Origin: Bacillota bacterium
GTDB taxonomy: Bacteria; Bacillota; Clostridia; Christensenellales; JAEXRW01
Reading direction: 5' to 3'
Length of the DNA: 64,000 nucleotides
Assembly (NCBI GenBank): GCA_023454175.1
Contig: JAEXRW010000009.1
Coordinates: 79,934-143,933, forward strand
A model generated the notes under the pieces. That model saw only the letters and a list, made by a program, of their open reading frames with translations. It was not told the origin of the DNA and made no database searches. Shown here piece after piece: positions 25,393-34,081 of this stretch. Within the stretch, counting starts at the first letter, position 1, and every line of letters starts with the position of its first letter. A program made the position numbers and the translations under genes.

Positions 25393-25959
25393 ATGAGCGA
25401 TGAAAAGATCATAAAGCTGAATACGCCATTGGACAAGGCGCTCCTGGCCACATTGAAGGCCGGGGACGCGGTGCTACTTTCAGGCACGGTGTACTCGGCG
25501 CGGGATGCCGCGCATAAGAAGTTGATCGCGATGCTGAAAAAAGGCGAGCCGCTCCCCTTCCCCATCGTAGGCCAGGCCATCTACCACATGGGGCCGTGCC
25601 CCGCAAGACCGGGAAGCGTTATAGGGCCATGCGGACCCACCACCAGCGGACGGATGGACCGGTACACCCCGGCGCTGCTGGAGCAGGGCCTGTGCGCCAT
25701 CCTCGGCAAGGGCATCCTTTCACCGGGGACGGCGGAGGCGCTGGTGCGGCATGGGGCCGTCTACTTCGCGGCGACGGGAGGCGCGGGGACGCTCTATATG
25801 TCCTGCGTGAGATCAGCCAGGACCGCGGCATTCCCCGAGCTGGGGCCGGAAGCCGTGCTGGAGCTGCAGATCGAGGATTTCCCGCTCATTGTGGCGGTGG
25901 ATACGCACGGGGAAGACCTTTTCCGCACGGGACCGGAAAAATACCGGAAGCAATATTGA
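25393..25959 (+). CDS. class I fumarate hydratase, beta (C-terminal) subunit
   Basis: The 188-residue C-terminal swivelling half of the class I fumarase (FumA C / TtdB type). LNTPLDKALLATLKAGDAVLLSGTVYSARDAAHKK is the family opening and GPCGPTTSGRMD the catalytic loop. It works only with the alpha subunit at 24366-25205, 187 bp upstream. ATG at 25393 fits the family length; the ribosome site is weak (ACAGG). The 187-bp gap is unusual for partner subunits, which generally touch or overlap. Confidence 0.93.
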   Translation: MSDEKIIKLNTPLDKALLATLKAGDAVLLSGTVYSARDAAHKKLIAMLKKGEPLPFPIVGQAIYHMGPCPARPGSVIGPCGPTTSGRMDRYTPALLEQGLCAILGKGILSPGTAEALVRHGAVYFAATGGAGTLYMSCVRSARTAAFPELGPEAVLELQIEDFPLIVAVDTHGEDLFRTGPEKYRKQY

Positions 25960-25999
25960 CGCCATACAGGCATACACCATCTATGGGGGCGAAATACCT

Positions 26000-26674
26000 T
26001 TGGGTAGCGAGAAATACCAGATCAAAATAACCCGGAACGGGCCGTACATCGTGACCGGGGGCGTGCCGCTGACGCGGATGCGCATCGAATACGATGATGA
26101 GGGCTACTCCGCCTTTTACAGGACGGTGGAGACTTACGACGTACCCGGGACCTACGCGCTGTGCAGGTGCGGGCACTCCAAGACAAAACCATTTTGCGAC
26201 GGCTCGCACGCAGGGTGCGGCTTCGACGGGACGGAGACGGCGAAGCGGAAAGGCCTGATGGACCGCGCGAGGGTGATCAAAGGCCCGGGCATCCACCTGT
26301 ACGATATCGAGGGATTGTGCGCATACGCGCGCTTCTGCCACAGCAAAAAGGGCGACGTGTGGACACTGACGGAACGCTCCGGGGACGCTCTGTGCAAGGA
26401 AGAGGCCATCAAGGAAGCCTGCAACTGCCCGGCAGGGCGGCTTATCGCGGTGGATGCGTGGACGGGGCGTATACTCGAACCCGAATATGAACCCGGCATC
26501 TCCATCATCGAAGACCCTGCTGAAGGTGGTGACGGACCGATCTGGGTCAAGGGCGGCATCCCCATCATCGGTGAGAACGGGACGGAATACGAGCCGCGGA
26601 ACCGGGTAACGCTATGCCGGTGCGGGAGGTCCCGCAACAAGCCCTTCTGCAATGGGATACACGCGGACAGGTGA
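26000..26674 (+). CDS. double CDGSH iron-sulfur protein with central Cys module
   Basis: A 224-residue protein with two CDGSH-type 2Fe-2S motifs: C55-x-C57-x8-C66 with H70 (CRCGHSKTKPFCDGSH), and C206-x-C208-x8-C217 with H221 (CRCGRSRNKPFCNGIH). Between them is a module with C107, C113, C132, C141 and C143 that resembles the Fer4_19 divergent ferredoxin domain. Such proteins pass electrons or iron-sulfur clusters. The start is TTG at 26000 behind GGGGGC; an earlier frame start would overlap the fumarase. The second motif has Asn in place of Asp. Confidence 0.85.
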   Translation: MGSEKYQIKITRNGPYIVTGGVPLTRMRIEYDDEGYSAFYRTVETYDVPGTYALCRCGHSKTKPFCDGSHAGCGFDGTETAKRKGLMDRARVIKGPGIHLYDIEGLCAYARFCHSKKGDVWTLTERSGDALCKEEAIKEACNCPAGRLIAVDAWTGRILEPEYEPGISIIEDPAEGGDGPIWVKGGIPIIGENGTEYEPRNRVTLCRCGRSRNKPFCNGIHADR

Positions 26675-26681
26675 ACGTAAG

Positions 26682-26822
26682 ATGGATATAAAGCAGCCAA
26701 GGACGAAAAAGGAACTGCATAAGGCACTGCGCAATACGTGGACGCTTAAGCCCGTCACGAAGGTGAAGGAGAGCGGGAAACTGTATACACGCAAGGCAAA
26801 GCATCCCCAAAAGCAGGCCTGA
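26682..26822 (+). CDS. 46-residue basic protein
   Basis: A short gene of 46 codons directly behind the CDGSH gene. The upstream stop TGA lies inside its ribosome site AGGTGA, seven bases before ATG, so translation is coupled. The product is strongly basic: MDIKQPRTKKELHKALRN, then WTLKPVTKVKESGKLYTRK and a KHPQKQA end, with no membrane segment or cysteine. It may bind nucleic acid or the acidic face of the CDGSH protein. Function unknown. Confidence 0.65.
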   Translation: MDIKQPRTKKELHKALRNTWTLKPVTKVKESGKLYTRKAKHPQKQA

Positions 26823-26880
26823 ACCGCTTTGGGAGATGCTTCTGATAGAGCATTCAATTGATCTGGATATCCAGGCTTTT

Positions 26881-27321
26881 CTATTCGAGCCCTGCACGCG
26901 ATGCTTTGAGGATTGAATTCACCGCCAGTTTTTCCACCGGGCCTTTGGCGACCTGGTGCGCCTGGCCCAATACGTCATTGAATGTACGCAATGCGGAGAT
27001 CTTGCCGTCCTTGAATTCCCAGATGCATACGGAAGGCAAGACCCATTTTTCACCGTTAAAAGTCCCGGACAATTCGTGTTCTATGACGCCGATATCCCCC
27101 TGCACCAGGATGCCTAATCCCGTTTCCGTAACGGCAAAGCCCTGGTTTATGTCTAGAACCCATCTGAGATACTTTTCAATTTGTTCAATGCCTTTGAATG
27201 TGCCTTGCGGGGATACCCATATGCAGTCTTCGTGGAGTAATGATAATGGCTTTTCAAAATCACCCGAAGTCCATGCTTTGAGAAAATCGCGGATCATACT
27301 TTTTACATGCTGTTCATTCAT
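26881..27321 (-). CDS. NTF2/SnoaL-like protein
   Basis: A 146-residue cone-shaped NTF2-like protein of the SnoaL/DUF4440 type. VKSMIRDFLKAWTSGDFEKPLSLLHEDCIWVSPQGTFKG is the family opening, with later strands IGVIEHELSGTFNGEKWVLP and CIWEFKDGKISALRTFNDV. These fold around a small hydrophobic ligand; roles range from polyketide cyclase to unknown. ATG at 27321 has GAGGAGG upstream and a good promoter is at 27366-27394. It ends opposite the small basic gene. Confidence 0.86.
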   Translation of the reverse strand: MNEQHVKSMIRDFLKAWTSGDFEKPLSLLHEDCIWVSPQGTFKGIEQIEKYLRWVLDINQGFAVTETGLGILVQGDIGVIEHELSGTFNGEKWVLPSVCIWEFKDGKISALRTFNDVLGQAHQVAKGPVEKLAVNSILKASRAGLE

Positions 27322-27365
27322 TGAGCATACCTCCTCATTTAATAACTGAAACAACTATTAATAAC

Positions 27366-27394
27366 ATAATATCCCTGACAATATATACTGTCAA
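27366..27394 (-). promoter_or_regulatory. promoter of the SnoaL-like gene
   Basis: Minus-strand TTGACA (27389-27394), 17-bp spacer and TATTAT (27366-27371, 5 of 6), about 40 bp before the start codon. Confidence 0.8.
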
Positions 27395-27629
27395 AGCAAC
27401 CAGATAATAACTGGCAAAAGGTAAATCAAATGAAACAGGCTCAAAAGCTAATAATGAGCACCGAAAGGTACGTTTACCTTCAGGAAGACCGCACACGACC
27501 CTTTCGTCCGGATCGCGGCACTGTGGAAGGCGCTACCCGTGCCCCATTGCCCTGTTAACGCCGCACGGGCGGCCTTCGGGAATGTTGGCTGATATGGGTT
27601 GACCCCGAAAGATTCCTGGAGATGGAATA

Positions 27630-27638
27630 TGATATAAT
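27630..27638 (+). promoter_or_regulatory. extended -10 promoter of the GNAT gene
   Basis: TGA-TATAAT on the plus strand, 56 bp before the acetyltransferase start. The stretch GGAATATGATATAATA is identical to that at the NfeD promoter near 46972. Confidence 0.6.
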
Positions 27639-27693
27639 AAAGACGGAAGCAGGAAGTATGGATAAGATCATTCTTAATTTGGGGGCTGTATGA

Positions 27694-28152
27694 ATGAATA
27701 CCACCATCATCATCCATGAGGAGGACCCGGGGACAGAAGACGCCACGGTATTGATGGATGAATTGTCCGACTCGCTGCAACGTGTCACGGGGCGGAGCGG
27801 TCGCGCCTCCTTTGACCCGGACGACGTAAGGGCTCCGCGGTCGCTCTTCGTCATTGCGCGGGATGGAAACGGGCAGGCGCTGGGGTGCGGGGCTTTCCGG
27901 CCCATGGACGAACATACCGCCGAGGTGAAACGGATGTACGCGCGCATGAGCGGGAAAGGCACGGGCGGACTGATCCTATCCCACCTGGAGAAACGGGCGA
28001 GAGATTTCGGCTACGCATCCCTGAAGCTGGAGACGGGGCTGGTGAATCAGCAGGCGGTGGACTTTTACGAGGGACGGGGGTACAAGCGCATCCCGAACTA
28101 CGGCAAGTATGTGGACTACCCCGATTCGGTGTGCTTTGAAAAGATATTATAA
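27694..28152 (+). CDS. GNAT family N-acetyltransferase
   Basis: A 152-residue acetyltransferase. GCGAFRPMDEHTAEVKRMYARMSGKGTGG is the acetyl-CoA core (R/Q-x-x-G-x-G/A loop as SGKGTGG), and LETGLVNQQAVDFYEGRGYKRIPNYGKY is the final strand and helix. Related small enzymes often acetylate polyamine-like or amino-acid substrates. ATG at 27694 follows GGGGG at 27681. Its 3' end overlaps the convergent TPR-like gene by 6 bp. Confidence 0.87.
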   Translation: MNTTIIIHEEDPGTEDATVLMDELSDSLQRVTGRSGRASFDPDDVRAPRSLFVIARDGNGQALGCGAFRPMDEHTAEVKRMYARMSGKGTGGLILSHLEKRARDFGYASLKLETGLVNQQAVDFYEGRGYKRIPNYGKYVDYPDSVCFEKIL

Positions 28153-29103
28153 GTGAGCCGGATACGGGGTGCCATGCACAGGGCAACCGTAGAAGCCGCA
28201 CCTGTAAGGATAATACGGATGGTAAGGAATATCGGGTTTTAAACCGGAATCGATCTTTGATAGGTAGTTCTTACTTCTTCGGGATATTGACCTGTATACG
28301 CTACCCTTATACAACTCCTGAATATCCCTGAAATAATCAGCAATAAAACCCGTTTTAAAAGTCATGTAGTCCTGAACGGGTAAAACCATTTTAAAACTGT
28401 ATAAAATCATAGCAAACGTATCCGGATCCATTGCGTACAGATGCTCCGAAAGCATATCCTTCATCCTGCAAAGCTGCTCATAATCCCCGCAGCAATAGAG
28501 CATGTAGACAATATCCACTGGATCAGCATCATAGTTCAGAAGGATATCGTTTTTCTTGTAAAGGCTCAAATATGTATCCAGAAGTTTTTGTGCGATCTCC
28601 CCTGCCTTTTCACGACTGCCCAGATATGACAGACATAAAGAATATACGACCTGCATCTTTGTTATATCTTTATTATCTATTTCGGCACAGGACTTTTTCA
28701 GATACCCCAAAGCATCTTTATATTGCCCATCATGGAAAAGAAGGGCGCCCATGATATAAGCATCGACAGGGTCATTCGAAAGGCGCATGACCTCTTTTTG
28801 TATGGACAGCATCTTCTTCAGTTTGTAGGGCTTGAAAAAATGCCCTCCCCAATAGATTATGGCCCGAAGATTGCGTAAACTTGTGGCTGTCCTTTGACAA
28901 TGCAAAGCCTTCCTGCAAAAGCGGAACGCCTTATTATCATCATTGTCATAATAAAACCAGGACAAGTTATTGTAAGTGATATGAGATGGATAATCACGGG
29001 CATTCTGCTGAAAAAGATTCTCCGCCAGGTTAAAATCGTTCTCATAGAAGATCCGGATGGCATGCTCATTATTTTCTCTCATCTGCTCAGGAGTGATCTT
29101 CAT
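28147..29103 (-). CDS. TPR-like helical repeat protein
   Basis: A 318-residue helical protein that contains degenerate tetratricopeptide-like repeats (AIRIFYENDFNLAENLFQQNA, NLSWFYYDNDDNKAFRFCRKAL, GALLFHDGQYKDALGYLKKS, LYCCGDYEQLCRMKDML). No signal peptide. It probably acts as a protein-binding scaffold. It starts 10 bp after the stop of the QueG-like gene and is likely cotranscribed with it. Base composition is lower in GC than the neighbours. Function unknown. Confidence 0.7.
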   Translation of the reverse strand: MKITPEQMRENNEHAIRIFYENDFNLAENLFQQNARDYPSHITYNNLSWFYYDNDDNKAFRFCRKALHCQRTATSLRNLRAIIYWGGHFFKPYKLKKMLSIQKEVMRLSNDPVDAYIMGALLFHDGQYKDALGYLKKSCAEIDNKDITKMQVVYSLCLSYLGSREKAGEIAQKLLDTYLSLYKKNDILLNYDADPVDIVYMLYCCGDYEQLCRMKDMLSEHLYAMDPDTFAMILYSFKMVLPVQDYMTFKTGFIADYFRDIQELYKGSVYRSISRRSKNYLSKIDSGLKPDIPYHPYYPYRCGFYGCPVHGTPYPAHL

Positions 29104-29113
29104 TCGCTTTCGG

Positions 29114-29824
29114 TTACTTCCCTTTCCTTCCGTGCGGACAGGCGTAGAGGCACAGGCCGCACACGGCCGGGTCGCGTTCCTTTTCCATCTCTTTGAAATA
29201 TTCCTCACAGCGGCGCGCGTCATAACGCATCTCCCGCGGCTCGCCGATCACAAAATTCCGGTTGGTGTATGCGTTCACGGGGCAGATGTCCACGCACTGC
29301 CTGCATGACCCGCATCGTTCATCCATTATATCCTTATTGGCCTCCAGCGGCGCGTCGGTCAGGACCGATGCCCAGCGCACCCGAGGGCCGTGCTTCCTGG
29401 TTACCAGCAGGCAGCTTTTACCGATCCACCCGTGCCCGGCCAGCCGCGCACCGAGTTTATGGGAGAAGACGGCACAGATGCGCGTACTGTCATACCGTTT
29501 CGACGCGGGGATGGGGAGCGCGCGGTACCCTGCGTCTTGCAGGAGGCACGCGATCATGGAGGCTGCGAGATCCAGCCGGAGGTTGACCACGTCGTAAGCC
29601 TGGTGCCGGTAATTCACCGCGACCTCCTGGCGGTCCCGCAGGGGCAGCGCGTCCACGATGGGGTGCGGCAGCGCGATGCCGATGGAGATGCAGCGCGGGT
29701 AACCGGCCACATAGTCCCCGCCCTGGTCTATGACCGCGTCCTGCACGCCCGTCAGGTCCGCCACGCCGCAGTAGGTCAAACCCTGCTGCTGTGACAATGC
29801 ATCTATTCCTTTGCGGATATCCAT
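29114..29824 (-). CDS. QueG-like 4Fe-4S protein (short form)
   Basis: A 236-residue protein related to epoxyqueuosine reductase QueG by its core (VFSHKLGARLAGHGWIGKSCLLVT) and two 4Fe-4S motifs: CGSCRQCVDICP and CGLCLYACPHG. It is much shorter than QueG (about 340-380 residues) and lacks its C-terminal HEAT-like part, so it may be a corrinoid- or ferredoxin-type paralogue. It is co-oriented with, and 10 bp upstream of, the TPR gene. ATG 29824 has GGGAGGG upstream. A second such protein is at 63158. Confidence 0.82.
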   Translation of the reverse strand: MDIRKGIDALSQQQGLTYCGVADLTGVQDAVIDQGGDYVAGYPRCISIGIALPHPIVDALPLRDRQEVAVNYRHQAYDVVNLRLDLAASMIACLLQDAGYRALPIPASKRYDSTRICAVFSHKLGARLAGHGWIGKSCLLVTRKHGPRVRWASVLTDAPLEANKDIMDERCGSCRQCVDICPVNAYTNRNFVIGEPREMRYDARRCEEYFKEMEKERDPAVCGLCLYACPHGRKGK

Positions 29825-29960
29825 TGAGATCCCTCCCGTAAAACAAAGCTCAACGCAAATATATTAGCACATTATGGATAGTATAACACACCGACGAACT
29901 GGTTTGATGCGTTTGAGCGTGATAGCGGTTCTCGTCAGCTTAATGCAGGCCGCGGATCAG

Positions 29961-30002
29961 AAAGGGAGGCTTCGCCCCTTGCGGTCGGCGGCCTCCCCTG
30001 CC
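29961..30002. repeat. REP-like palindromic repeat
   Basis: GGGAGGC and GCCTCCCCT bracket about 25 bp that include CCTTGCGGTCGG. The same layout, with CCTTGCGGCCG, is found at 59970-60018. Confidence 0.55.
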
Positions 30003-30039
30003 TTGCATGGAGAATCGGTTGGATTGCCTTAATATCAAA

Positions 30040-30064
30040 GAGGATGCGGCCTCGCTGCATCCTC
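30040..30064 (-). terminator. intrinsic terminator of the nitroreductase gene
   Basis: GAGGATGC / GCATCCTC (8 bp, 9-nt loop) overlaps the nitroreductase stop; minus-strand TTTGATATT follows. Confidence 0.65.
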
Positions 30065-30677
30065 ACCAGTGGTCGCGGTGCATGCGCCCGGCTAGCTCGA
30101 TATGCTTCTGCGGGACGATTTTTGCATTTGCGGCCTTGTATCCGAACGGGATGAGCGCGGGGATCTCCATCTCGGCGGGGATGCCCAGCACGGATTTGAT
30201 GGCGGGGGTATTCTGCGGGATGCAGGTCACGCCGTAGACGTCGTCCTCCGCCAGGGAAAGCAGGATATTCTCGATGCAGGCCCATATGGAAGCAAAGCAA
30301 TTCAGCTCGTACATCCGCTTGAGTTCTTCAAACGGTGTATTGGGCTTGTAAACCGGGATGAGCAGGCGCGGCGCGGTGAGGACCATGCGGCGCTGCAGGG
30401 GGCACGCATACAGGTACATATCCCGCGCCATGCTGTCCAGTCCGTCGAAATAATCCAGGGAGGAGTCGGAGATGCTCTCCTGCAGGTCCTCGGCGAGCGC
30501 CACCCGCATGCGTACGGCGGGGTCTTCCACCAGCAGGAAATGCCACTGGCGGAGGTGGTTATGGGTGGGGGCCATGAGTCCGGCGGCGAGGGCCCTTTCC
30601 ACCACGGCGTCGGAAACCGGACGGGGGTCGAATTCCCGCACGGTCCTTCTGTTTCTGATGGCTTCCTGGAGCTCCAT
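30063..30677 (-). CDS. nitroreductase family protein
   Basis: FMN-dependent oxidoreductase of 204 residues. RNRRTVREFDPRPVSDAVVERALAAGLMAPTHNHLRQWHF is the classic N-terminal block with the Arg and Ser/Thr phosphate contacts, and ENILLSLAEDDVYGVTCIP the central helix-strand. It should use NAD(P)H to reduce nitro, quinone or flavin substrates; the exact role is open. ATG 30677 follows GAGGTAAGATAT. It is a single gene ended by the hairpin at 30040. Confidence 0.9.
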   Translation of the reverse strand: MELQEAIRNRRTVREFDPRPVSDAVVERALAAGLMAPTHNHLRQWHFLLVEDPAVRMRVALAEDLQESISDSSLDYFDGLDSMARDMYLYACPLQRRMVLTAPRLLIPVYKPNTPFEELKRMYELNCFASIWACIENILLSLAEDDVYGVTCIPQNTPAIKSVLGIPAEMEIPALIPFGYKAANAKIVPQKHIELAGRMHRDHW

Positions 30678-30791
30678 ATATCTTACCTCACATCACATTT
30701 TCTGTTATAACCAGTATAACATGAGGCAGATACATGGGATGGCTTTCTGCCGGTTTTCCCGTTCTGGATTGGCTTGCGGTAAAACAAGTAA

Positions 30792-30810
30792 GGCGGCTGA
30801 TATAGCCGCC
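30792..30810 (-). terminator. intrinsic terminator of the SMR-like pair
   Basis: GGCGGCT / AGCCGCC stem (7 bp, 5-nt loop) 33 bp past the stop of the second subunit gene. The T-tract is short. Confidence 0.55.
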
Positions 30811-30843
30811 CTTTGATATGCAATAGTATATGGCTATTTTGCT

Positions 30844-31209
30844 CTAAAATGCAGTGGATACCACCACGCCCGCGATGATGAGGAGGTTGCCGATTACCTT
30901 GCGTACGGTGATGCGCTCCTTCATGAAGATGGCGCTGAGGATCAGGATATAGGCGTACCCGAGGGATTCGATGACGCCGCCCACCATGAGCTGTACGCCC
31001 GTATAGGCCCAGAAGGTGAGCAGCATGGAGGCAAAGAGCAGGCCGTAGGCCATGATGACGCGCCAGTTCAGGTACTGCCTCCAGAATGAGCCGTATTTGC
31101 GCACGGCGGCTTTTTTCAGCAGCAGCTGGGATATCGAGGCCACCAGCACGGAAACGGCATAGACGATGACGGGGAGTACCCCGGTGACCGATGCTGCGTT
31201 ATTCCCCAT
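30844..31209 (-). CDS. EamA/SMR-like small transporter subunit
   Basis: A 121-residue protein with four membrane helices of the DMT superfamily (SMR/EamA half). VLVASISQLLLKKAAVRKYG is the first helix with its Gln/Ser polar face, and GVIESLGYAYILILSAIFMKERIT the third/fourth signature including the G-Y-x-x-x-(W/A)-(S/A) segment. It overlaps the upstream gene, the other half, by 11 bp. Together they resemble two-subunit exporters like ArnE/ArnF or paired SMR. ATG 31209 follows AAGGGAAGG. Confidence 0.83.
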   Translation of the reverse strand: MGNNAASVTGVLPVIVYAVSVLVASISQLLLKKAAVRKYGSFWRQYLNWRVIMAYGLLFASMLLTFWAYTGVQLMVGGVIESLGYAYILILSAIFMKERITVRKVIGNLLIIAGVVVSTAF

Positions 31210-31609
31210 CTTCATCACCCTTCCCTTTCCATACCACCAGGATCACGCCGGCCACGGCGAGCGCGATGCCCACGTAATTGTTCCATTTGGGAACGACGCC
31301 GAAGAACAGGTACGTCCACAGGAGCAGCCAGAGCATGGTGATGACTTTGTTGGAATAAGCCACCGAAAGCGGGACGCGCTTCAGTATCTGCTGCCAGATG
31401 AGGGCATAAACGACGAGCAGGAACAAAGCCCCGGCGAGCCACAGGTACAGGGTGGGGGATCCCAGGCCGCTATTGTTCAGCTCATTGGCGGCGGATTTCT
31501 GGCAGACCGAGACAAAGGAATAGATGAGGAACAGCACATTGAGCAGGATCAGGTCTTTGGGACGCATCTGCAAAAAGGGATTGGATTGTGTTTTTGTCTT
31601 TTCATCCAT
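31199..31609 (-). CDS. EamA/SMR-like small transporter subunit (partner)
   Basis: A 136-residue four-helix DMT-type half transporter. An N-terminal soluble stretch (MDEKTKTQSNPFLQ) precedes LLNVLFLIYSFVSVCQKSAAN. YSNKVITMLWLLLWTYLFFG and GIALAVAGVILVVWKGKG end it. With the overlapping gene downstream it should form a heterodimer, possibly of dual membrane topology. The substrate is unknown; ArnEF-like pairs flip lipid-linked sugars. Confidence 0.83.
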   Translation of the reverse strand: MDEKTKTQSNPFLQMRPKDLILLNVLFLIYSFVSVCQKSAANELNNSGLGSPTLYLWLAGALFLLVVYALIWQQILKRVPLSVAYSNKVITMLWLLLWTYLFFGVVPKWNNYVGIALAVAGVILVVWKGKGDEDGE

Positions 31610-31875
31610 ATGCAACACTTCGAATCTTACGTAAAATGGCAGTTTCAAGAAACGTCATTGAAACTTTCATTATCATAACCCCAAGGGGGCGGGTTTACAA
31701 GCAGGATTTTCCGTGCAGCGTTCGGCTCATTACAGGAAGTTATGAGTGGGAGCGCTAGGGAATGATGGATGCCCATGGGCCGGAGTCTCCCTTGCCATAC
31801 ATGGGATCGGTTGAAGGAACGATGCCGGAGGGCATTTTGCTTCCCGCTGTATAAGGGCCGCCCGGGAAGATTTTT

Positions 31876-31904
31876 GACAAATCTTATGCGGGGGCGTATA
31901 ATGC
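31876..31904 (+). promoter_or_regulatory. perfect consensus sigma-A promoter
   Basis: TTGACA (31876-31881), 17-bp spacer, TATAAT (31899-31904). All 12 bases match the consensus and the spacing is ideal. It reads into the ABC transporter gene after a leader of about 25 nt. Confidence 0.93.
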
Positions 31905-31937
31905 TGATTCATTATATTGAATTATTGAGGTTTTACA

Positions 31938-33674
31938 TTGAAGACATTTTTCCGGCTGCTCAAACTGATAAAGCCCTGGCGCAGGCCCTACATCATCTCG
32001 GCCATCCTGCTTTTGCTGGTGACCGTCGTGAACCTCGTGGCGCCTTTCCTGGTGACCAGGCTTTTCGGCACGCTCACCGAGGACTTCTCGGCTGCGTCAT
32101 TGAATACCATCGTATACCTGGCCATCGCGCTCGCGCTCACGTATGTGCTGCGTGCGGTGATGAAGGGGTTTAATATGTACCTGGCCCACCTGGCCTCGTG
32201 GCGGCTGGTGGCGGCGGCGCGGCTGAAGCTCTACGAACACCTGCAAAAGCTCACCCTGCGTTTCTACAAGGATAAGCAGACGGGCCAGCTGATGAGCAAC
32301 GTCATCAGCGATAGCGAGATGCTGGAGACCCTTTTCGCCCACGCGGGGCCGGATCTGGTGACGAACGTACTGGTTTTTGTGGGCGTGGTCGTTATCCTTT
32401 TCGTCATCAACCCGTTGCTTGCGGCGCTCACGTGCATCCCCCTGCCCATCCTGGTGGTGGCGGCGCCGAAGGTATTTGCGGCCGTCCGCAGGACCTTCCG
32501 CAAATCCAGGAAGGACCTGGCGGAGTTTTCGGGGACGCTGCAGGATAATATCTCGGGGATGCGGGAGATCCAGATATTCAACCAGCAGGGGCGCGAAAGT
32601 GAGAATATCAAAAAGAAGACCAATGTATACGCCGATTCCCTGCTGCACGCGCTGAAGTACAGCGCCACTTTCCACCCCGCCGTGGAGTTCTTCACGTCCA
32701 TCGGCGCGGTCATCGTGGTGGGTGTGGGCGGCTGGCTGGTGCTGCAGGGGCAGATGCGCGTGGCGGACGTGGTGGGCTTCATCCTGTACCTGGGCGTCTT
32801 TTATACCCCCGTCTCCACCCTGGCCCGTACGCTGGATGATTTTCAGAGCGCATTATCCGGCGCCGAGCGGGTGCTGGAGACGCTGGATACCAAACCCGAT
32901 ATTACGGATATGCCCGGCGCTGCCGACGTTCCCAGGCTGAGCGGCGAGGTCAGTTTCCATGGCGTTCGTTTTGCCTACGAACCCGAACAGCCGCCGGTGC
33001 TGGACGGCATCTCCTTCCGGGTGAAGCCCGGGGAAATGCTGGCGCTGGTGGGGCCCACCGGCGTGGGTAAAACCACCGTCGTGAGCCTGCTCTCCCGCAT
33101 GTACGATCCGGACGAAGGGTCCATCACGATGGACGGCCACGATATCCGCTCCATCACATTGAAGTCCCTGCGTGACCAGATGAGCATCGTGCTGCAGGAC
33201 GTGTTCCTCTTCACGGGCACCATCGGGGAAAATATATCCTACGGGTGCGAAGGGGCCACGGTGGAGGAGATGATCGCCGCCGCAAAGATCGCCCACATCC
33301 ACGACTTCATCGCTTCCCTGCCCCAGGGGTACGATACTTTGGTGGGCGAACGCGGGATACGGCTCTCGGGCGGGCAAAAGCAGCGGCTCTCCATCGCCCG
33401 TGCGATCCTGCGCAAATCCCCCATCCTCGTGCTGGATGAGGCAACGGCTTCAGTGGACGCGGAAACGGAGTACGAGATCCAGAGCGCGATATCCGAGCTG
33501 GCGGGGTCCAGGACATTGATCATCATAGCGCACAGGCTGGCGACGGTGCGGAAGGCGGACCAGATACTCGTCTTCCAGGAAGGTAATATCATCGAGCGCG
33601 GGAACCACAAGGAACTGCTGGCCCAGGGTGGGCTGTACGCGCGGCTGTGTGCGATGCAGCAGATCACGGAATAG
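31938..33674 (+). CDS. ABC transporter, fused permease and ATPase
   Basis: A 578-residue half-transporter of the type I exporter class (MsbA/LmrA/BmrA-like). Six membrane helices fill residues 18-300, with a coupling loop around DLAEFSGTLQDNISGMREIQ. The ATPase holds the Walker A GPTGVGKTT (372-380), the LSGGQKQR signature (about 484), Walker B LVLDEA, and the H-loop AHRLA. It should act as a homodimer to export a hydrophobic compound or lipid. The start is TTG at 31938, 7 bp behind GAGG. A perfect promoter drives it and its own terminator follows. Confidence 0.95.
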   Translation: MKTFFRLLKLIKPWRRPYIISAILLLLVTVVNLVAPFLVTRLFGTLTEDFSAASLNTIVYLAIALALTYVLRAVMKGFNMYLAHLASWRLVAAARLKLYEHLQKLTLRFYKDKQTGQLMSNVISDSEMLETLFAHAGPDLVTNVLVFVGVVVILFVINPLLAALTCIPLPILVVAAPKVFAAVRRTFRKSRKDLAEFSGTLQDNISGMREIQIFNQQGRESENIKKKTNVYADSLLHALKYSATFHPAVEFFTSIGAVIVVGVGGWLVLQGQMRVADVVGFILYLGVFYTPVSTLARTLDDFQSALSGAERVLETLDTKPDITDMPGAADVPRLSGEVSFHGVRFAYEPEQPPVLDGISFRVKPGEMLALVGPTGVGKTTVVSLLSRMYDPDEGSITMDGHDIRSITLKSLRDQMSIVLQDVFLFTGTIGENISYGCEGATVEEMIAAAKIAHIHDFIASLPQGYDTLVGERGIRLSGGQKQRLSIARAILRKSPILVLDEATASVDAETEYEIQSAISELAGSRTLIIIAHRLATVRKADQILVFQEGNIIERGNHKELLAQGGLYARLCAMQQITE

Positions 33675-33687
33675 ACAGAAACGAAAG

Positions 33688-33719
33688 AAGCCGGAGGGAG
33701 CGATCCTTCCGGCTTTTTG
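33688..33719 (+). terminator. intrinsic terminator
   Basis: A 12-bp stem with one mismatch (AAGCCGGAGGGA, GCGA loop) followed by CTTTTTGTTT, 14 bp after the ABC gene stop. Confidence 0.82.
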
Positions 33720-34081
33720 TTTGACGCCGGGTGAGCAGGCAATATATATCCTTAAAAGGACAAGCTCGAATATGGGCAGCATTTCTTTGAAATCGCACGC
33801 GTAAAGGACGATCTGATGGAATGAAACCCGGCATTATCATTGAGACGAGCGAGCATGAAAAAGCTGGAACGCGCGTTCCGCTTTGCCACCGCGGCACGCA
33901 AGACGGGATATGCAGTAAATAGTTACTACTACCATATATAAGTAATGTGTGGTATAATTTAGATGTTTGAATAATATACTCAGGAAGCACCTGCCCGATA
34001 AGGCCAATAACATTTATTTGAATCCTACTGCTTATCTGACGGATTCTGTATAAGGCTAATTTCTTACGCGGGGGTGTTACC
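33720..34081. other. intergenic region without recognised gene
   Basis: AT-rich upstream region of the lipoprotein gene. A TATAAT at 33953-33958 is a candidate -10 with no matching -35. A minus frame at 33664-34164 has no ribosome site and only mirrors the flanks. GGGGGTG at 34072 is the ribosome site of the next gene. Confidence 0.45.
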
